In this document: positions 8,169 to 15,645 of the stretch, one piece after another
Layout of the letters: every line of letters begins with the position of its first letter
Numbering within the stretch: the first letter of the stretch is position 1
DNA from: JANNAV01 sp031384695
GTDB lineage: Bacteria; Pseudomonadota; Alphaproteobacteria; Rhodobacterales; Rhodobacteraceae
DNA length: 40,565 nucleotides
Assembly: GCA_031384695.1 (NCBI GenBank)
Contig: JANNAV010000197.1
Coordinates: 1 to 40,565, forward strand
Reading direction: 5' to 3'
Made by a program: the position numbers and the translations under genes
Notes under the pieces: model-generated
Told to the model about the DNA's origin: nothing
Databases searched by the model: none
The model's input: only the letters and a program-made list of their open reading frames with translations

Positions 8169-8225
8169 CGCATGCCGGTGTTAGCCTTCGGTCATTCATA
8201 ACCTTTCACGCGGGCAAGCTTCACG

Positions 8226-9407
8226 ATGGACAGAACCCTTCCCCCCCTGCGCCTGACCGGTGCCACCATCCTGCGCGACGGGGTCCTGCAGGAACGCACC
8301 GTCGCGATTGCCCAAGGCCGGATAGCCACGGGGCCATTTCCGGCAGTGGATCTGACCGGTTATTACATCCTGCCCGGCATCATTGATCTGCACGGCGATG
8401 CGTTCGAACGGCACATCGCCCCCCGCCCCTCGGCGCCGTTTCCACTGGAGATGGGGTTGATCGGCGCCGACCGCGATGCCGCAGCGCACGGCGTCACCAC
8501 CGCATGGCTGGCGCAAAGCTGGTCATGGGAGGGCGGCCAGCGTGGCCCGCAGTTCGCGCTGAACCTGATGCAGGCGCTGGCTGCCTACCGGCCCCGCGCG
8601 CTGGCCGATCTGCGCATCCAGATCCGCTATGAAACCCATGAGTTGGGCAGTGCAGACCGCCTGCTGGCCGCCGTCCGCCAGTTCAAGATTGATTATGTGA
8701 TCTTCAACAATCATCTGGACGAGGCGCTGGAAACCGCCGCAAACCATCCGCACGCGTTTGACGCATGGGCCAAACGCGCGGGCCAGTCCAGTGCGGCGAT
8801 GCTGGCCACCGTCAATGCTGCCCGCGCCCGCACCGCCGAAGTGCCGCACCGCTTGTGCCAGCTGGCCGAAGCGTTTGACACATTGGGCGTAACCTATGGC
8901 AGCCACGACGACCCGGACGGCGAAACCCGCGAGTCCTTTGCCATGCTAGGGGCGCGGGTCTGCGAGTTTCCCACCGCGTTGTCAGCGGCGTCTGTGGCGC
9001 ACGCGGTTGGTGATCCGGTGCTGATGGGCGCGCCGAATGTGGTGCGCGGCGGCTCGCAATCGGGCAACATTGCCGCTTTGGAGGTGATCAGGGCGGGAAA
9101 ATGCACGGCATTGGTGTCGGATTACCATTACCCGGCGCTGGCGCGGGCCGCATTTGCCTTGGTCGATCTGGGGGCCTGCGACCTGCCACAGGCCTGGGCG
9201 ATGATTTCGGCCAACCCGGCCCAGATCATGCGCCTGACAGACCGGGGGCTGATCGCACCCGGCAAACGCGCCGATCTGGTGATCATCGATAAGGCAACCC
9301 GTTGCGTGGAATGCACGATTGTCGCGGGCCGCGTCGCCTATCTGGCGGGCGAGGCGGCACAGCGGTTTGTCAACATGGATCAGCCCGCGCGGATGGCGGC
9401 GGAATAA
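8226..9407 (+). CDS. Second PhnM-like amidohydrolase (divergent paralogue)
   Basis: A 393-residue amidohydrolase clearly homologous to PhnM: LPGIIDLHGDAFERHIAPRP, GSHDD, MGAPNVVRGGSQSGN, SDYHYPAL and APGKRADLV are visible. It differs from the copy at 568-1713 at the metal-binding motif (HGDA instead of HTDN). It also carries a longer SWSWEGGQRGP loop after the conserved GVTT. It follows phnF in the same direction. It may act on another triphosphate or phosphonate intermediate, or be a second true PhnM; the sequence cannot decide. Many databases would simply label it phnM. Confidence 0.8.
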   Translation: MDRTLPPLRLTGATILRDGVLQERTVAIAQGRIATGPFPAVDLTGYYILPGIIDLHGDAFERHIAPRPSAPFPLEMGLIGADRDAAAHGVTTAWLAQSWSWEGGQRGPQFALNLMQALAAYRPRALADLRIQIRYETHELGSADRLLAAVRQFKIDYVIFNNHLDEALETAANHPHAFDAWAKRAGQSSAAMLATVNAARARTAEVPHRLCQLAEAFDTLGVTYGSHDDPDGETRESFAMLGARVCEFPTALSAASVAHAVGDPVLMGAPNVVRGGSQSGNIAALEVIRAGKCTALVSDYHYPALARAAFALVDLGACDLPQAWAMISANPAQIMRLTDRGLIAPGKRADLVIIDKATRCVECTIVAGRVAYLAGEAAQRFVNMDQPARMAAE

Positions 9408-9440
9408 CCGCGCCGCAGCCCGCCACGCCACCAACGCCAA

Positions 9441-10799
9441 TCAGGCACCCCGGATCAGTTTGCGGCGCAGCCAGCCCGACAGCGTGTCGATCCCGATCAC
9501 CATCGCAATGATCAGCACCATGTAATAGGCCACTTCCTCCCAATCCTTCTGGGTGCTGATGGCTTGGGTGAGCAGTAATCCGATGCCGCCGCCAACAATC
9601 GCCCCGATGATGGTGGCGCTGCGGGTGTTGGATTCAAAGTTGTACAGGATCTGCCCCAGCAACACCGGCGTGATTTGCGGGATCACCGCGAACCGCGCCC
9701 GCAACAGCGCGTTGGCCCCGGTAGACCTGACCCCCTCCACCTGTTTTTCGTCAATATTTTCCAGTGTTTCACTAAACTGTTTGCCAAAAGCGCCGGTGTC
9801 GGTGATCAGAATCGCCAGCGCCCCGGTCATCGGCCCCGGCCCAAAGGCGCGGGCCAGAATGATCGTCCAGATCAGCCCGTCCACCCCGCGCACAAAATCG
9901 AATACCCGCCGCATCGCAAAGCGCAGAGCGGCAAAACGGCTGAAGTTTGCGGCGGCGACAAAGGCCAGCGGCAAGGCGATGATCGCCCCCAGAAAGGTGC
10001 CCAGAAACGCCATCAGAATGGTTTCGCCAATCGCCCAGGCCACGTCCCCGTGCCGCCACATGGCGTTGTTCCAGAAATCGGCGGCCATGCCGGCGATGTT
10101 GGACCGGGCCGGATCAACCCGCTCGCCCGATGTAGCCATCGCCAGCAGGTCCAGCGGTCCCTTGCCACAAAACCGGCTGTCGAGTGTGAAAAAGAACAGC
10201 TCCCACCCGGCCTGATACCTGAACGTCTCGGTCCGGTTACGGGTCACCGAAAACCGGCCCTGCGCTGTGCTCACCTGCACCCGGTTTTCCGCAACCTCGA
10301 TCCAGTCCGGGATCGGTTCCGGCACATCAAGCGTGGGCGCATCAAGCGTGGGCGCATCAAGCGTGACAGTCCCGTTGCCGGACCTGATCGCAATCGTCCC
10401 ATAGCCGGGATGAACATAGCGCGCACCAAGGGCGTCATAGATCACCCGATGCCCGGCCCCCAGATCAATCGTCGTGGTGCCGCCATCCATCACCACCCAG
10501 TCCGGCACCATGCCGTCCGGATAGGTGCCCTTGGTCTCGCCCTCGATGGCAACAACAACCTCGCCGCTGCGGTTGTCGCGGGTGATATGGGTTTTGTACG
10601 ACCAGAAATCCGACAGCAGGATGCGGGCATTGTCCATCCGGGCGCGGTCGGCTAATCCCGCCACGTCGAACGACACGAAGATATAGGCGAAGTAGGCCAG
10701 AATAATTCCCGGCACCACAAAGGCCAACCGCCGTTTGCGGGCCAACAGGCGGCCGACCGCGGCGCGGACATCCGGGGGGGCGCTGACAGTGGCGGTCAT
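9441..10799 (-). CDS. phnE: PhnE, phosphonate ABC transporter permease (long form)
   Basis: Inner-membrane permease for phosphonate uptake, 452 residues. One membrane segment lies near residues 26-44. A roughly 190-residue extracytoplasmic insertion follows. The ABC permease core occupies about 240-450, with the EAA-like coupling loop EGVRSTGANALLRARFAVIPQ. The large N-terminal insertion is characteristic of the longer of the two PhnE proteins when they occur in pairs. It holds a small pentapeptide repeat TLDAP-TLDAP-TLDVP encoded by a 15-bp tandem repeat. The start overlaps the first phnE stop by 4 bp (ATGA). Convergent with the phnM paralogue, with only 33 bp between. Confidence 0.9.
   Translation of the reverse strand: MTATVSAPPDVRAAVGRLLARKRRLAFVVPGIILAYFAYIFVSFDVAGLADRARMDNARILLSDFWSYKTHITRDNRSGEVVVAIEGETKGTYPDGMVPDWVVMDGGTTTIDLGAGHRVIYDALGARYVHPGYGTIAIRSGNGTVTLDAPTLDAPTLDVPEPIPDWIEVAENRVQVSTAQGRFSVTRNRTETFRYQAGWELFFFTLDSRFCGKGPLDLLAMATSGERVDPARSNIAGMAADFWNNAMWRHGDVAWAIGETILMAFLGTFLGAIIALPLAFVAAANFSRFAALRFAMRRVFDFVRGVDGLIWTIILARAFGPGPMTGALAILITDTGAFGKQFSETLENIDEKQVEGVRSTGANALLRARFAVIPQITPVLLGQILYNFESNTRSATIIGAIVGGGIGLLLTQAISTQKDWEEVAYYMVLIIAMVIGIDTLSGWLRRKLIRGA
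10325..10367. repeat. 15-bp tandem repeat (3 copies) inside phnE
   Basis: The unit CATCAAGCGTGGG plus CG is repeated with a 15-bp period, in frame, adding TLDAP pentapeptides to the periplasmic insertion of PhnE. Copies are nearly identical, suggesting recent slippage. Copy number could vary among strains without disrupting the frame. Confidence 0.8.
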
Positions 10800-11668
10800 G
10801 CGGCGCGCCCCCTGACCAAAGCGTTGCGGCAGGCGCTGGAAAGCTGATCGACGATCACGATGGTCACGAACAACAAAAGGAAAATCGCCACCACCTCATC
10901 ATAGCGCCCCTGCCCCCATTGCATCGCGATTTTCAGGTCATAGCCAATGCCTCCCGACCCGACAAACCCCAGAATAGCCGAAGCGCGGATGTTGATCTCG
11001 AACCGTTGCAACACATAGCTGAACCAGTCCGGGGCAACCTGCGGCATCAGGCCCAGGCTCATCCGCTGCGCCCAGTTCGCCCCCACCGAGGCCAGTCCTT
11101 CCAGCGGTCTGGTATCGGCATTCTCGGCCACTTCCGAAAACATCTTGCCCAGGGCACCGGCGGTGTGAATGGCAATGGCAATCATCGCAGGCACCGGCCC
11201 GCCGCCGAGGATATAGATCAGCACCAGCGCAATGATGATCTCGGGAAAGGCCCGCATGATATCCAGCACGCGCCGGAACACCGGGATGGCCCGGGGCCAC
11301 AGGGCCAGCCCGCGCGTCGACAGCGGCGCAAACATCACCGCGATCAGCGCACCCGCCAGAGTCGAGGCCGCGGCAATGTTGACCGTCTCGATCAGCGACA
11401 GCAGATGGGCGGCTATGAGCCCCGGGATATTGGCCCGGTTGGCCCAGGCCTCGCGGATGACTTCGGACGGGAAATCGAACACCTGCCCCAGACCGGGCAG
11501 AAAATCCCCGGCATTGCGCTGCTGGGCCACCTGAAATCCCGCCAGCATCAACAGCCCGAACAACAGCATCAGGATGCCGCTGTACAAACGCTTGCGGCGG
11601 ACAGCTTCGGCATAGGCGGTTTTGATCTGCGGCCCGCTCTGGCCCGGTCTCATCGATGCATCTGGCAA
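10796..11668 (-). CDS. phnE: PhnE, phosphonate ABC transporter permease (short form)
   Basis: A 290-residue permease with a first membrane segment near residues 33-50, several hydrophobic segments and the ABC coupling loop PLEGLASVGANWAQRMSLGL. It pairs with the long PhnE and with PhnC and PhnD. The start at 11668 is TTG with a GGGG upstream; an ATG five codons in (11653, MRPGQSG) is a fair alternative. A 77-bp spacer with a stable stem-loop separates it from phnD. Confidence 0.88.
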   Translation of the reverse strand: MPDASMRPGQSGPQIKTAYAEAVRRKRLYSGILMLLFGLLMLAGFQVAQQRNAGDFLPGLGQVFDFPSEVIREAWANRANIPGLIAAHLLSLIETVNIAAASTLAGALIAVMFAPLSTRGLALWPRAIPVFRRVLDIMRAFPEIIIALVLIYILGGGPVPAMIAIAIHTAGALGKMFSEVAENADTRPLEGLASVGANWAQRMSLGLMPQVAPDWFSYVLQRFEINIRASAILGFVGSGGIGYDLKIAMQWGQGRYDEVVAIFLLLFVTIVIVDQLSSACRNALVRGRAA

Positions 11669-11702
11669 TTCAACCCCAGCCGTCGGTTCAGGAAAACGAA
11701 AT

Positions 11703-11729
11703 CGGGCCCCGCCAACGCTGCGGAGCCCG
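11703..11729 (-). other. Stem-loop between phnD and phnE
   Basis: A 10-bp stem (11703-11712 with 11720-11729, one G-U wobble in the minus-strand transcript) encloses a 7-nt loop. There is no T-run, so it is more likely an mRNA-stabilising or attenuating element that lowers permease expression relative to the binding protein than a true terminator. Such elements are common after binding-protein genes. Confidence 0.5.
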
Positions 11730-11745
11730 GAGCTGCGTGCTGAAA

Positions 11746-12648
11746 TTACATCCCGTCCTGCAGGCGACGGGCAGCAAGAATGCCTTCGTAGGCGTCAATC
11801 GTCACCGGCACAAAATCCTTGGCCTCGCCCGCCGCCACGCCGTAGGCGCATTTTGCATCCGTCTCATGCAGATCGGCGGTCAGCTTGATCACGGCGGCCT
11901 TCACATCATCGGGCAGCGCCGCGCGGACAACCATCGGGCCTTCGGGGATCAGGGTGGATTTCCAGATCTCGACCAGATCGCTCATGTTGATCAGACCGGC
12001 ATCGACAGCCCGCCGGAACGCACCCGAATTATAGCCATCCTCCCAGTTGCCAAGCCCATCCGCCCAGGACACGCCCGCTGCGAAATCGCCATTGGCCACG
12101 CCAACGATGGTCTGCTCATGGCCACCCGAAAACGCCACCGAGGCGAAATAGGCCTCCAGATCGCCATAGGTCGCCGACAATTCGGCGGCGGGCACCAGAT
12201 AACCCGACGTGGAGTTCGGGTCGGCAAAGGCAAAGGTCTTGCCAGCCGCGTCTTTCATCGAGGTGATGCCACTGTCGGCGCGGGCAAACCCCACCGAGTA
12301 ATAGCCGGTAGACCCGTCGACATTCATCTTGGTCAGCGCCAGATCAACGGCGGCGGGATCGGTCAGGTAAAGCTTGGCATAGGCCGAGGCCCCAAGCCAC
12401 GCCATATCCAGCGTGCCACCCAGCAGGCCCTGAATCACCCCATCATAATCGGCGGGGGTGAACAGCTTGACCGGCACGCCCAAAGCCGTCTCGATCGCCG
12501 CGCGGTAGCATTCCTGCGAGGTGAGCCGGTCCTGCGCGTTTTCACCGCCCAGAATGCCGATGTTGAACTCGGTAATCGCCGCGTCCTGCGCCATGGCCAC
12601 AGATGCCAGTGCGGTGGTGGCAAGCGCCAGTGAAAGTATCTTTCTCAT
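11746..12648 (-). CDS. phnD: PhnD, phosphonate ABC transporter substrate-binding protein
   Basis: Periplasmic phosphonate-binding protein, 300 residues. It starts MRKILSLALATTALASVAMA, a clear signal peptide with likely cleavage after AMA. The binding-protein body has NIGILGGENAQDR, DMAWLGASAYAKL and FADPNSTSGYLVP, the last being the typical PhnD ligand-loop motif. The start at 12648 was chosen over the longer frame because it gives the signal peptide and has GGAG a few bases upstream. Second gene of phnCDEE. Confidence 0.93.
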   Translation of the reverse strand: MRKILSLALATTALASVAMAQDAAITEFNIGILGGENAQDRLTSQECYRAAIETALGVPVKLFTPADYDGVIQGLLGGTLDMAWLGASAYAKLYLTDPAAVDLALTKMNVDGSTGYYSVGFARADSGITSMKDAAGKTFAFADPNSTSGYLVPAAELSATYGDLEAYFASVAFSGGHEQTIVGVANGDFAAGVSWADGLGNWEDGYNSGAFRRAVDAGLINMSDLVEIWKSTLIPEGPMVVRAALPDDVKAAVIKLTADLHETDAKCAYGVAAGEAKDFVPVTIDAYEGILAARRLQDGM

Positions 12649-12716
12649 TGTCAGTCTCCGGTTAAGCGCTGGTTCCCCATGGATGACCAGCAAGTGAAAA
12701 ATCGCCCCAGCGGTAA

Positions 12717-13523
12717 TCAGGCCCGCACCCGTACCGCTGGCCGCTCAGGCGTTTCGATGGCGGTCGAGGTGGCGCTTTCGGAAAAGTCCGCCCCCGCGCC
12801 GTAAATCTCGCGCGCCATGCCGGTGGTCAGTTGGTCTGGCACCCCATCAAACACGATCCGCCCGTCGCGCATCCCGATCACCCGGTCGCAATAGCGCCGG
12901 GCGGTGTCCAGCGTGTGCAGGTTGGCAATAACGGTGCGGCCATCCTCGTCGTGAATACGCCGCAACGCCTGCATCACGATCTGGGCATTCATCGGGTCAA
13001 GGCTGGCAATCGGTTCATCGGCCAGAATGATTTTCGGGTCTTGCATCAGCGCGCGCGCAATCGCCACCCGCTGTTGCTGGCCACCCGACAGGGCCTCGGC
13101 CCGCTTGGGCGCATGTTCGGCGATGCCAAGCCGGTCCAGAATGTCGATGGCCCGGTGAATATCAGCCTGCGGGAACAGGTTGAACACCGCACCAAGCGTC
13201 GAGCGGCGGTTCAGCGTGCCATGCAACACGTTGCTGACCACATCCATGCGCGGCACCAGATTGAACTGCTGAAAGATCATCGCGCATTGGCTTTGCCAGT
13301 GCCGTTTGGCTGATCCGGTCAGGCGGGTAATGTCCAACCCCTCAAAAGTGATCGAACCGGCGGTGCTGTCCGTCAGCCGGTTCAGCATCCGCAACAGCGT
13401 GGACTTGCCCGCACCAGACCGGCCAATGATGCCGATCATCGCCGGCCGGTCCACCTTGATCGTGGCCCGGTCAACCGCCGTATTCTGCCCGAACATTCTG
13501 GTCAGCGCCGTAATCTCAAGCAT
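12717..13523 (-). CDS. phnC: PhnC, phosphonate ABC transporter ATPase
   Basis: ATPase of the phosphonate importer, 268 residues. It has Walker A GRSGAGKST (34-42), the Q-loop IFQQFNLVPRMDVVSNVL, signature LSGGQQQRVAIARAL and Walker B ILADEP. All are standard for PhnC/PtxA-type ATPases. It is the first gene of the importer operon. A candidate PhnF site lies about 50-66 bp upstream (13573-13589). Confidence 0.93.
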   Translation of the reverse strand: MLEITALTRMFGQNTAVDRATIKVDRPAMIGIIGRSGAGKSTLLRMLNRLTDSTAGSITFEGLDITRLTGSAKRHWQSQCAMIFQQFNLVPRMDVVSNVLHGTLNRRSTLGAVFNLFPQADIHRAIDILDRLGIAEHAPKRAEALSGGQQQRVAIARALMQDPKIILADEPIASLDPMNAQIVMQALRRIHDEDGRTVIANLHTLDTARRYCDRVIGMRDGRIVFDGVPDQLTTGMAREIYGAGADFSESATSTAIETPERPAVRVRA

Positions 13524-13572
13524 GCGATTTCCCCACCGTCATTATTGGGGATAGCCCTGTCTTGCGACGTTA

Positions 13573-13589
13573 CCTTATCAATCAGACAA
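13573..13589. promoter_or_regulatory. Candidate PhnF operator upstream of phnC
   Basis: On the minus strand this reads TTGTCTGATTGATAAGG. It shares 12 of 17 positions with the site in the phnF-phnG control region (pattern TTGTCT-nn-TTG-nnn-AGG) and lies 50-66 bp before the phnC start. It was found by eye; no motif scan was run. No convincing Pho box was found in this spacer. Confidence 0.4.
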
Positions 13590-13640
13590 AAGAATTGTGA
13601 CACGCACCGGCCGACAAAAATGAATGCCGGTTTTAGAGCG

Positions 13641-13675
13641 GATTTCCTTCAATCTGATTCAGATTGAAGGCAATC
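13641..13675. repeat. 35-bp near-perfect palindrome
   Basis: Two 17-bp arms with one mismatch flank a single central T; the inner 12-bp arms (CCTTCAATCTGA and its complement) are perfect. Found in the AT-rich spacer between phnC and the dnaJ remnant. It could be a dispersed intergenic repeat, a protein-binding site or part of an integration site. No T-run follows, so a terminator is less likely. Confidence 0.8.
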
Positions 13676-13706
13676 CAACACAAGATCAGCTTGGGAATGT
13701 TGCATG

Positions 13707-13740
13707 TTGCGTACAATCGGGTGAGCACGATTGTACGCAA
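13707..13740. repeat. 13-bp perfect inverted repeat with 8-bp spacer
   Basis: TTGCGTACAATCG (13707-13719) and its exact complement (13728-13740) are separated by GGTGAGCA. It begins 31 bp beyond the palindrome at 13641-13675. The layout resembles a recombinase core or a dimeric-protein site. No associated recombinase gene is in the window. Confidence 0.8.
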
Positions 13741-13794
13741 AACACTATAACGAAAGACAGGCGGAAAAACAAAGACCTGGAGTCTGCTTGACGC

Positions 13795-13815
13795 ATCTGT
13801 CAACGTCAGACAGAT
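13795..13815 (-). terminator. Hairpin directly after the dnaJ remnant stop
   Basis: Perfect 7-bp arms ATCTGTC/GACAGAT enclose a 7-nt loop, 1-21 bp beyond the TAA of the dnaJ 3' remnant on the minus strand. It is plausibly the former dnaJ terminator left in place, although no T-run follows in that direction. Confidence 0.35.
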
Positions 13816-13816
13816 T

Positions 13817-13926
13817 TTAGGGTTTCATGCCGTCCCAAAAGCCTTTGACCTTGGAAAAGAAGGTGGAGCCTTGGGGGTTGTTTTCCTCTGACAGGTCTTC
13901 AAACTCGCGCAGCAGGTCGCGCAGAA
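13817..13926 (-). pseudogene. Stranded copy of the dnaJ 3' end
   Basis: The minus strand encodes about 34 residues, LRDLLREFEDLSEENNPQGS then TFFSKVKGFWDGMKP, and a TAA stop. It matches the C-terminus of the intact DnaJ at 14419-15573, differing only at E/Q, S/T, T/S, I/M and the last residue, plus several synonymous changes (CTG/CTA, TCA/TCC, AAA/AAG, TTT/TTC). Similarity ends abruptly at the GGTCGCGC near 13922. The substitution pattern is that of an orthologous dnaJ allele, not of random decay, so one of the two 3' ends probably came from another strain or species. Confidence 0.85.
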
Positions 13927-14226
13927 ATGACTTCCGCTATAAATTGACAAACACACAGCCTATCGAGAATTGGTAAACAGACGACACCAAATCAATGAAT
14001 CTGCTCGCTTGACCCCTTGACTCAGGAACAAAGAGGGAATCAGTTGATAGTGCTCAGTGATGTCGGCGTCGCCGGGACTCGCGATCCCAACGACGCCAGT
14101 CATTTAGTCCTGCGCAACAGAGATCGCTTGCAGGAGCACTCACGACACAAGGGGATAAGAATCCTCATCAGGATGGGCTGTCAAGGGCGATCTCACTTAT
14201 TCGGCGCTGCCGAGAAAGCCTACAAT
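13927..14226. other. Low-GC insert between the two dnaJ 3' ends
   Basis: About 300 bp noticeably poorer in GC than its surroundings, with no recognisable gene. A longer open frame begins at 14017, but its first 70 codons look non-coding and overlap hairpin-rich sequence. No integrase, transposase or IS terminal repeat was found. Confidence 0.6.
14065..14175 (+). other. Hairpin-rich stretch upstream of the small gene
   Basis: Three successive potential stem-loops read on the plus strand. First, GGCGTCG/CGACGCC with inner GGGA/TCCC (14065-14097). Second, TCCTGC/GCAGGA near 14111-14137. Third, ATCCT/AGGAT near 14159-14172. They could form a structured leader or small RNA just before the 50-codon gene. 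Covariation cannot be judged from one sequence. Confidence 0.35.
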
Positions 14227-14379
14227 ATGTCAAAGAAAAACCCGTGGCACTCGATCAAACAAAACGTCTATCACGACGATACGAACTGCAATTCTGGCAA
14301 CAACATTGAGAAGGAAAACCTTCGCGATGGAACCGGCGGAAAGCCGAAGTGCAATGAGTGCAAGTCACTCGACAAGTAA
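14227..14379 (+). CDS. Small Cys/His protein of unknown function (50 aa)
   Basis: Starts MSKKNPWHSIKQNVYHDDTN and ends KPKCNECKSLDK. It is hydrophilic, with a YHDDTNC segment, NNIEKEN, a GTGGKP turn and a C-terminal CNEC pair. The His/Cys arrangement suggests a small zinc-binding fold. I have an impression that similar 50-residue proteins (pattern YH..T.C...NNIE..N...GTGGKP.C..C) occur in many bacteria, but I cannot name a family or function. The ATG at 14227 was chosen because the upstream frame (from 14017) looks non-coding. It ends 6 bp before a strong bidirectional terminator shared with dnaJ. Confidence 0.65.
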   Translation: MSKKNPWHSIKQNVYHDDTNCNSGNNIEKENLRDGTGGKPKCNECKSLDK

Positions 14380-14385
14380 GGCTAT

Positions 14386-14415
14386 CTAGGGCGGCCCAAT
14401 CCTGAGCCGCCCTAG
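14386..14415. terminator. Bidirectional terminator between the small gene and dnaJ
   Basis: Perfect 10-bp arms CTAGGGCGGC/GCCGCCCTAG enclose a 10-nt loop, placed between the stop codons of the convergent small gene (14379) and dnaJ (14419). A strong GC stem serving both directions; U-tracts are weak. Confidence 0.7.
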
Positions 14416-14418
14416 CTA

Positions 14419-15573
14419 TCAGCCCTTTATGCCGTCCCAGAAGCCCTTGACCTTGGTGAAAAAGCTGGAGCCTTCGGGGTTGTTTTCCTCGGACAGGTCT
14501 TCAAACTCGCGCAGTAGGTCGCGCTGGCGCGAGGTGAGGTTGACCGGGGTTTCAACCGCCAGTTCGATCACCATATCGCCCGCTCCGCCGCCGCGCAGCG
14601 CAGGCATGCCTTTGGCGCGCAGGCGCATCTGCTTGCCGGTCTGGCTGCCGCCGGGCACTTTGACGCGGGCCTTGCCGCCGTCGATGGTGGGCACCTCGAC
14701 CTCGCCGCCAAGGGCTGCGGTGGCGAAGGAAATCGGGATGCGGCAGAACAGGTGATTGCCGTCACGCTGAAATAGGGCGTGGTCCTTGACTTCGATGAAG
14801 ATATAGAGATCGCCTGCGGGGCCGCCGCGCATACCGGCCTCGCCCTCGCCCGCCAGCCGGATGCGGGTGCCAGTTTCAACACCGGCCGGGATATTGACGG
14901 AAAGCGCGCGTTCCTTTTCGATGCGGCCAGCGCCCGCACAGGATTTGCAGGGGTTTTTAACGATCTGACCCGCGCCCGAGCAGGTGGGGCAGGTACGTTC
15001 AACCGTAAAGAAACCCTGCTGGGCGCGCACCTTTCCCATGCCGGAACAGGTGGGGCAGGTGACGGGTTCCGAGCCGCCTTCGGAGCCGGAACCCCGGCAG
15101 GTGTCGCAGGCAACCGAGGTGGGGACATTTATCGACTTATGGACGCCCTTGAAGCTTTCCTCAAGGTTTACCCGCAGGTTATAGCGCAGATCCGAGCCGC
15201 GCTGCGCCCGCGCGCGCCCGCCGCCCTGCCCGCCCCGGCCACCCATGAAATCGCCGAACAGATCCTCGAACACATCCGAGAAAGCCGAGGCGAAATCGCC
15301 GTTGCCATAGCCGCGCTGGCCCGCACCGGCGCTGGCACCGTTGCCGCCCTCAAAGGCCGCGTGACCATAACGATCATAGGCGGCCTTCTTGGTATCGTCT
15401 TTCAGCACGTCGTAAGCCTCATTCACCTCTTTGAACTTGGCCTCGGCGGAAGGATCGTCGATGTTGCGGTCGGGGTGGAGTTCTTTGGCCTTGGTGCGGT
15501 AGGCTTTTTTCAGCTCTTCAGCCGAAGCGCCGCGCGCTGTGCCGAGGGTTTCGTAGTAATCGCGCTTTGCCAT
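14419..15573 (-). CDS. dnaJ: DnaJ (Hsp40) co-chaperone
   Basis: Type I DnaJ, 384 residues. The J domain (about 1-70) has HPD at 33-35. A Gly-rich linker (about 75-120) follows. Four CxxCxGxG zinc repeats (CDTCRGSG, CPTCSGMG, CPTCSGAG, CKSCAGAG; about 150-210) and the C-terminal substrate domains complete it. It stimulates DnaK ATPase and delivers substrates. It is downstream of dnaK on the same strand, 72 bp away with an intergenic hairpin. Its last ~35 codons are duplicated 600 bp away in a diverged copy, so the present 3' end may be an imported replacement. Confidence 0.97.
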   Translation of the reverse strand: MAKRDYYETLGTARGASAEELKKAYRTKAKELHPDRNIDDPSAEAKFKEVNEAYDVLKDDTKKAAYDRYGHAAFEGGNGASAGAGQRGYGNGDFASAFSDVFEDLFGDFMGGRGGQGGGRARAQRGSDLRYNLRVNLEESFKGVHKSINVPTSVACDTCRGSGSEGGSEPVTCPTCSGMGKVRAQQGFFTVERTCPTCSGAGQIVKNPCKSCAGAGRIEKERALSVNIPAGVETGTRIRLAGEGEAGMRGGPAGDLYIFIEVKDHALFQRDGNHLFCRIPISFATAALGGEVEVPTIDGGKARVKVPGGSQTGKQMRLRAKGMPALRGGGAGDMVIELAVETPVNLTSRQRDLLREFEDLSEENNPEGSSFFTKVKGFWDGIKG

Positions 15574-15601
15574 CAGGGACCTCTTGAAGGGAAACGTGGA
15601 A

Positions 15602-15626
15602 CGGCGGCCCTAGGGGTGGGCCGCCG
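15602..15626 (-). other. Stem-loop between dnaK and dnaJ
   Basis: Perfect 9-bp arms CGGCGGCCC/GGGCCGCCG with a 7-nt loop in the dnaK-dnaJ spacer. Without a U-tract it most likely causes partial termination or protects the dnaK message, giving more DnaK than DnaJ. Confidence 0.6.
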
Positions 15627-15645
15627 ACCATAGGTTTCCGGCGGG

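Noticed and set aside
13524..13640. Pho box upstream of phnC
   Set aside because: TGTC repeats are present but spaced 14 bp instead of the 11 bp of the PhoB consensus.
14065..14175. Retron-like non-coding RNA
   Set aside because: Hairpins alone are not enough; there is no reverse transcriptase gene nearby.
14017..14226. Extended 120-codon reading of the small gene
   Set aside because: The upstream 70 codons overlap inverted repeats and show no protein-like pattern; the compact 50-codon part is the credible gene.
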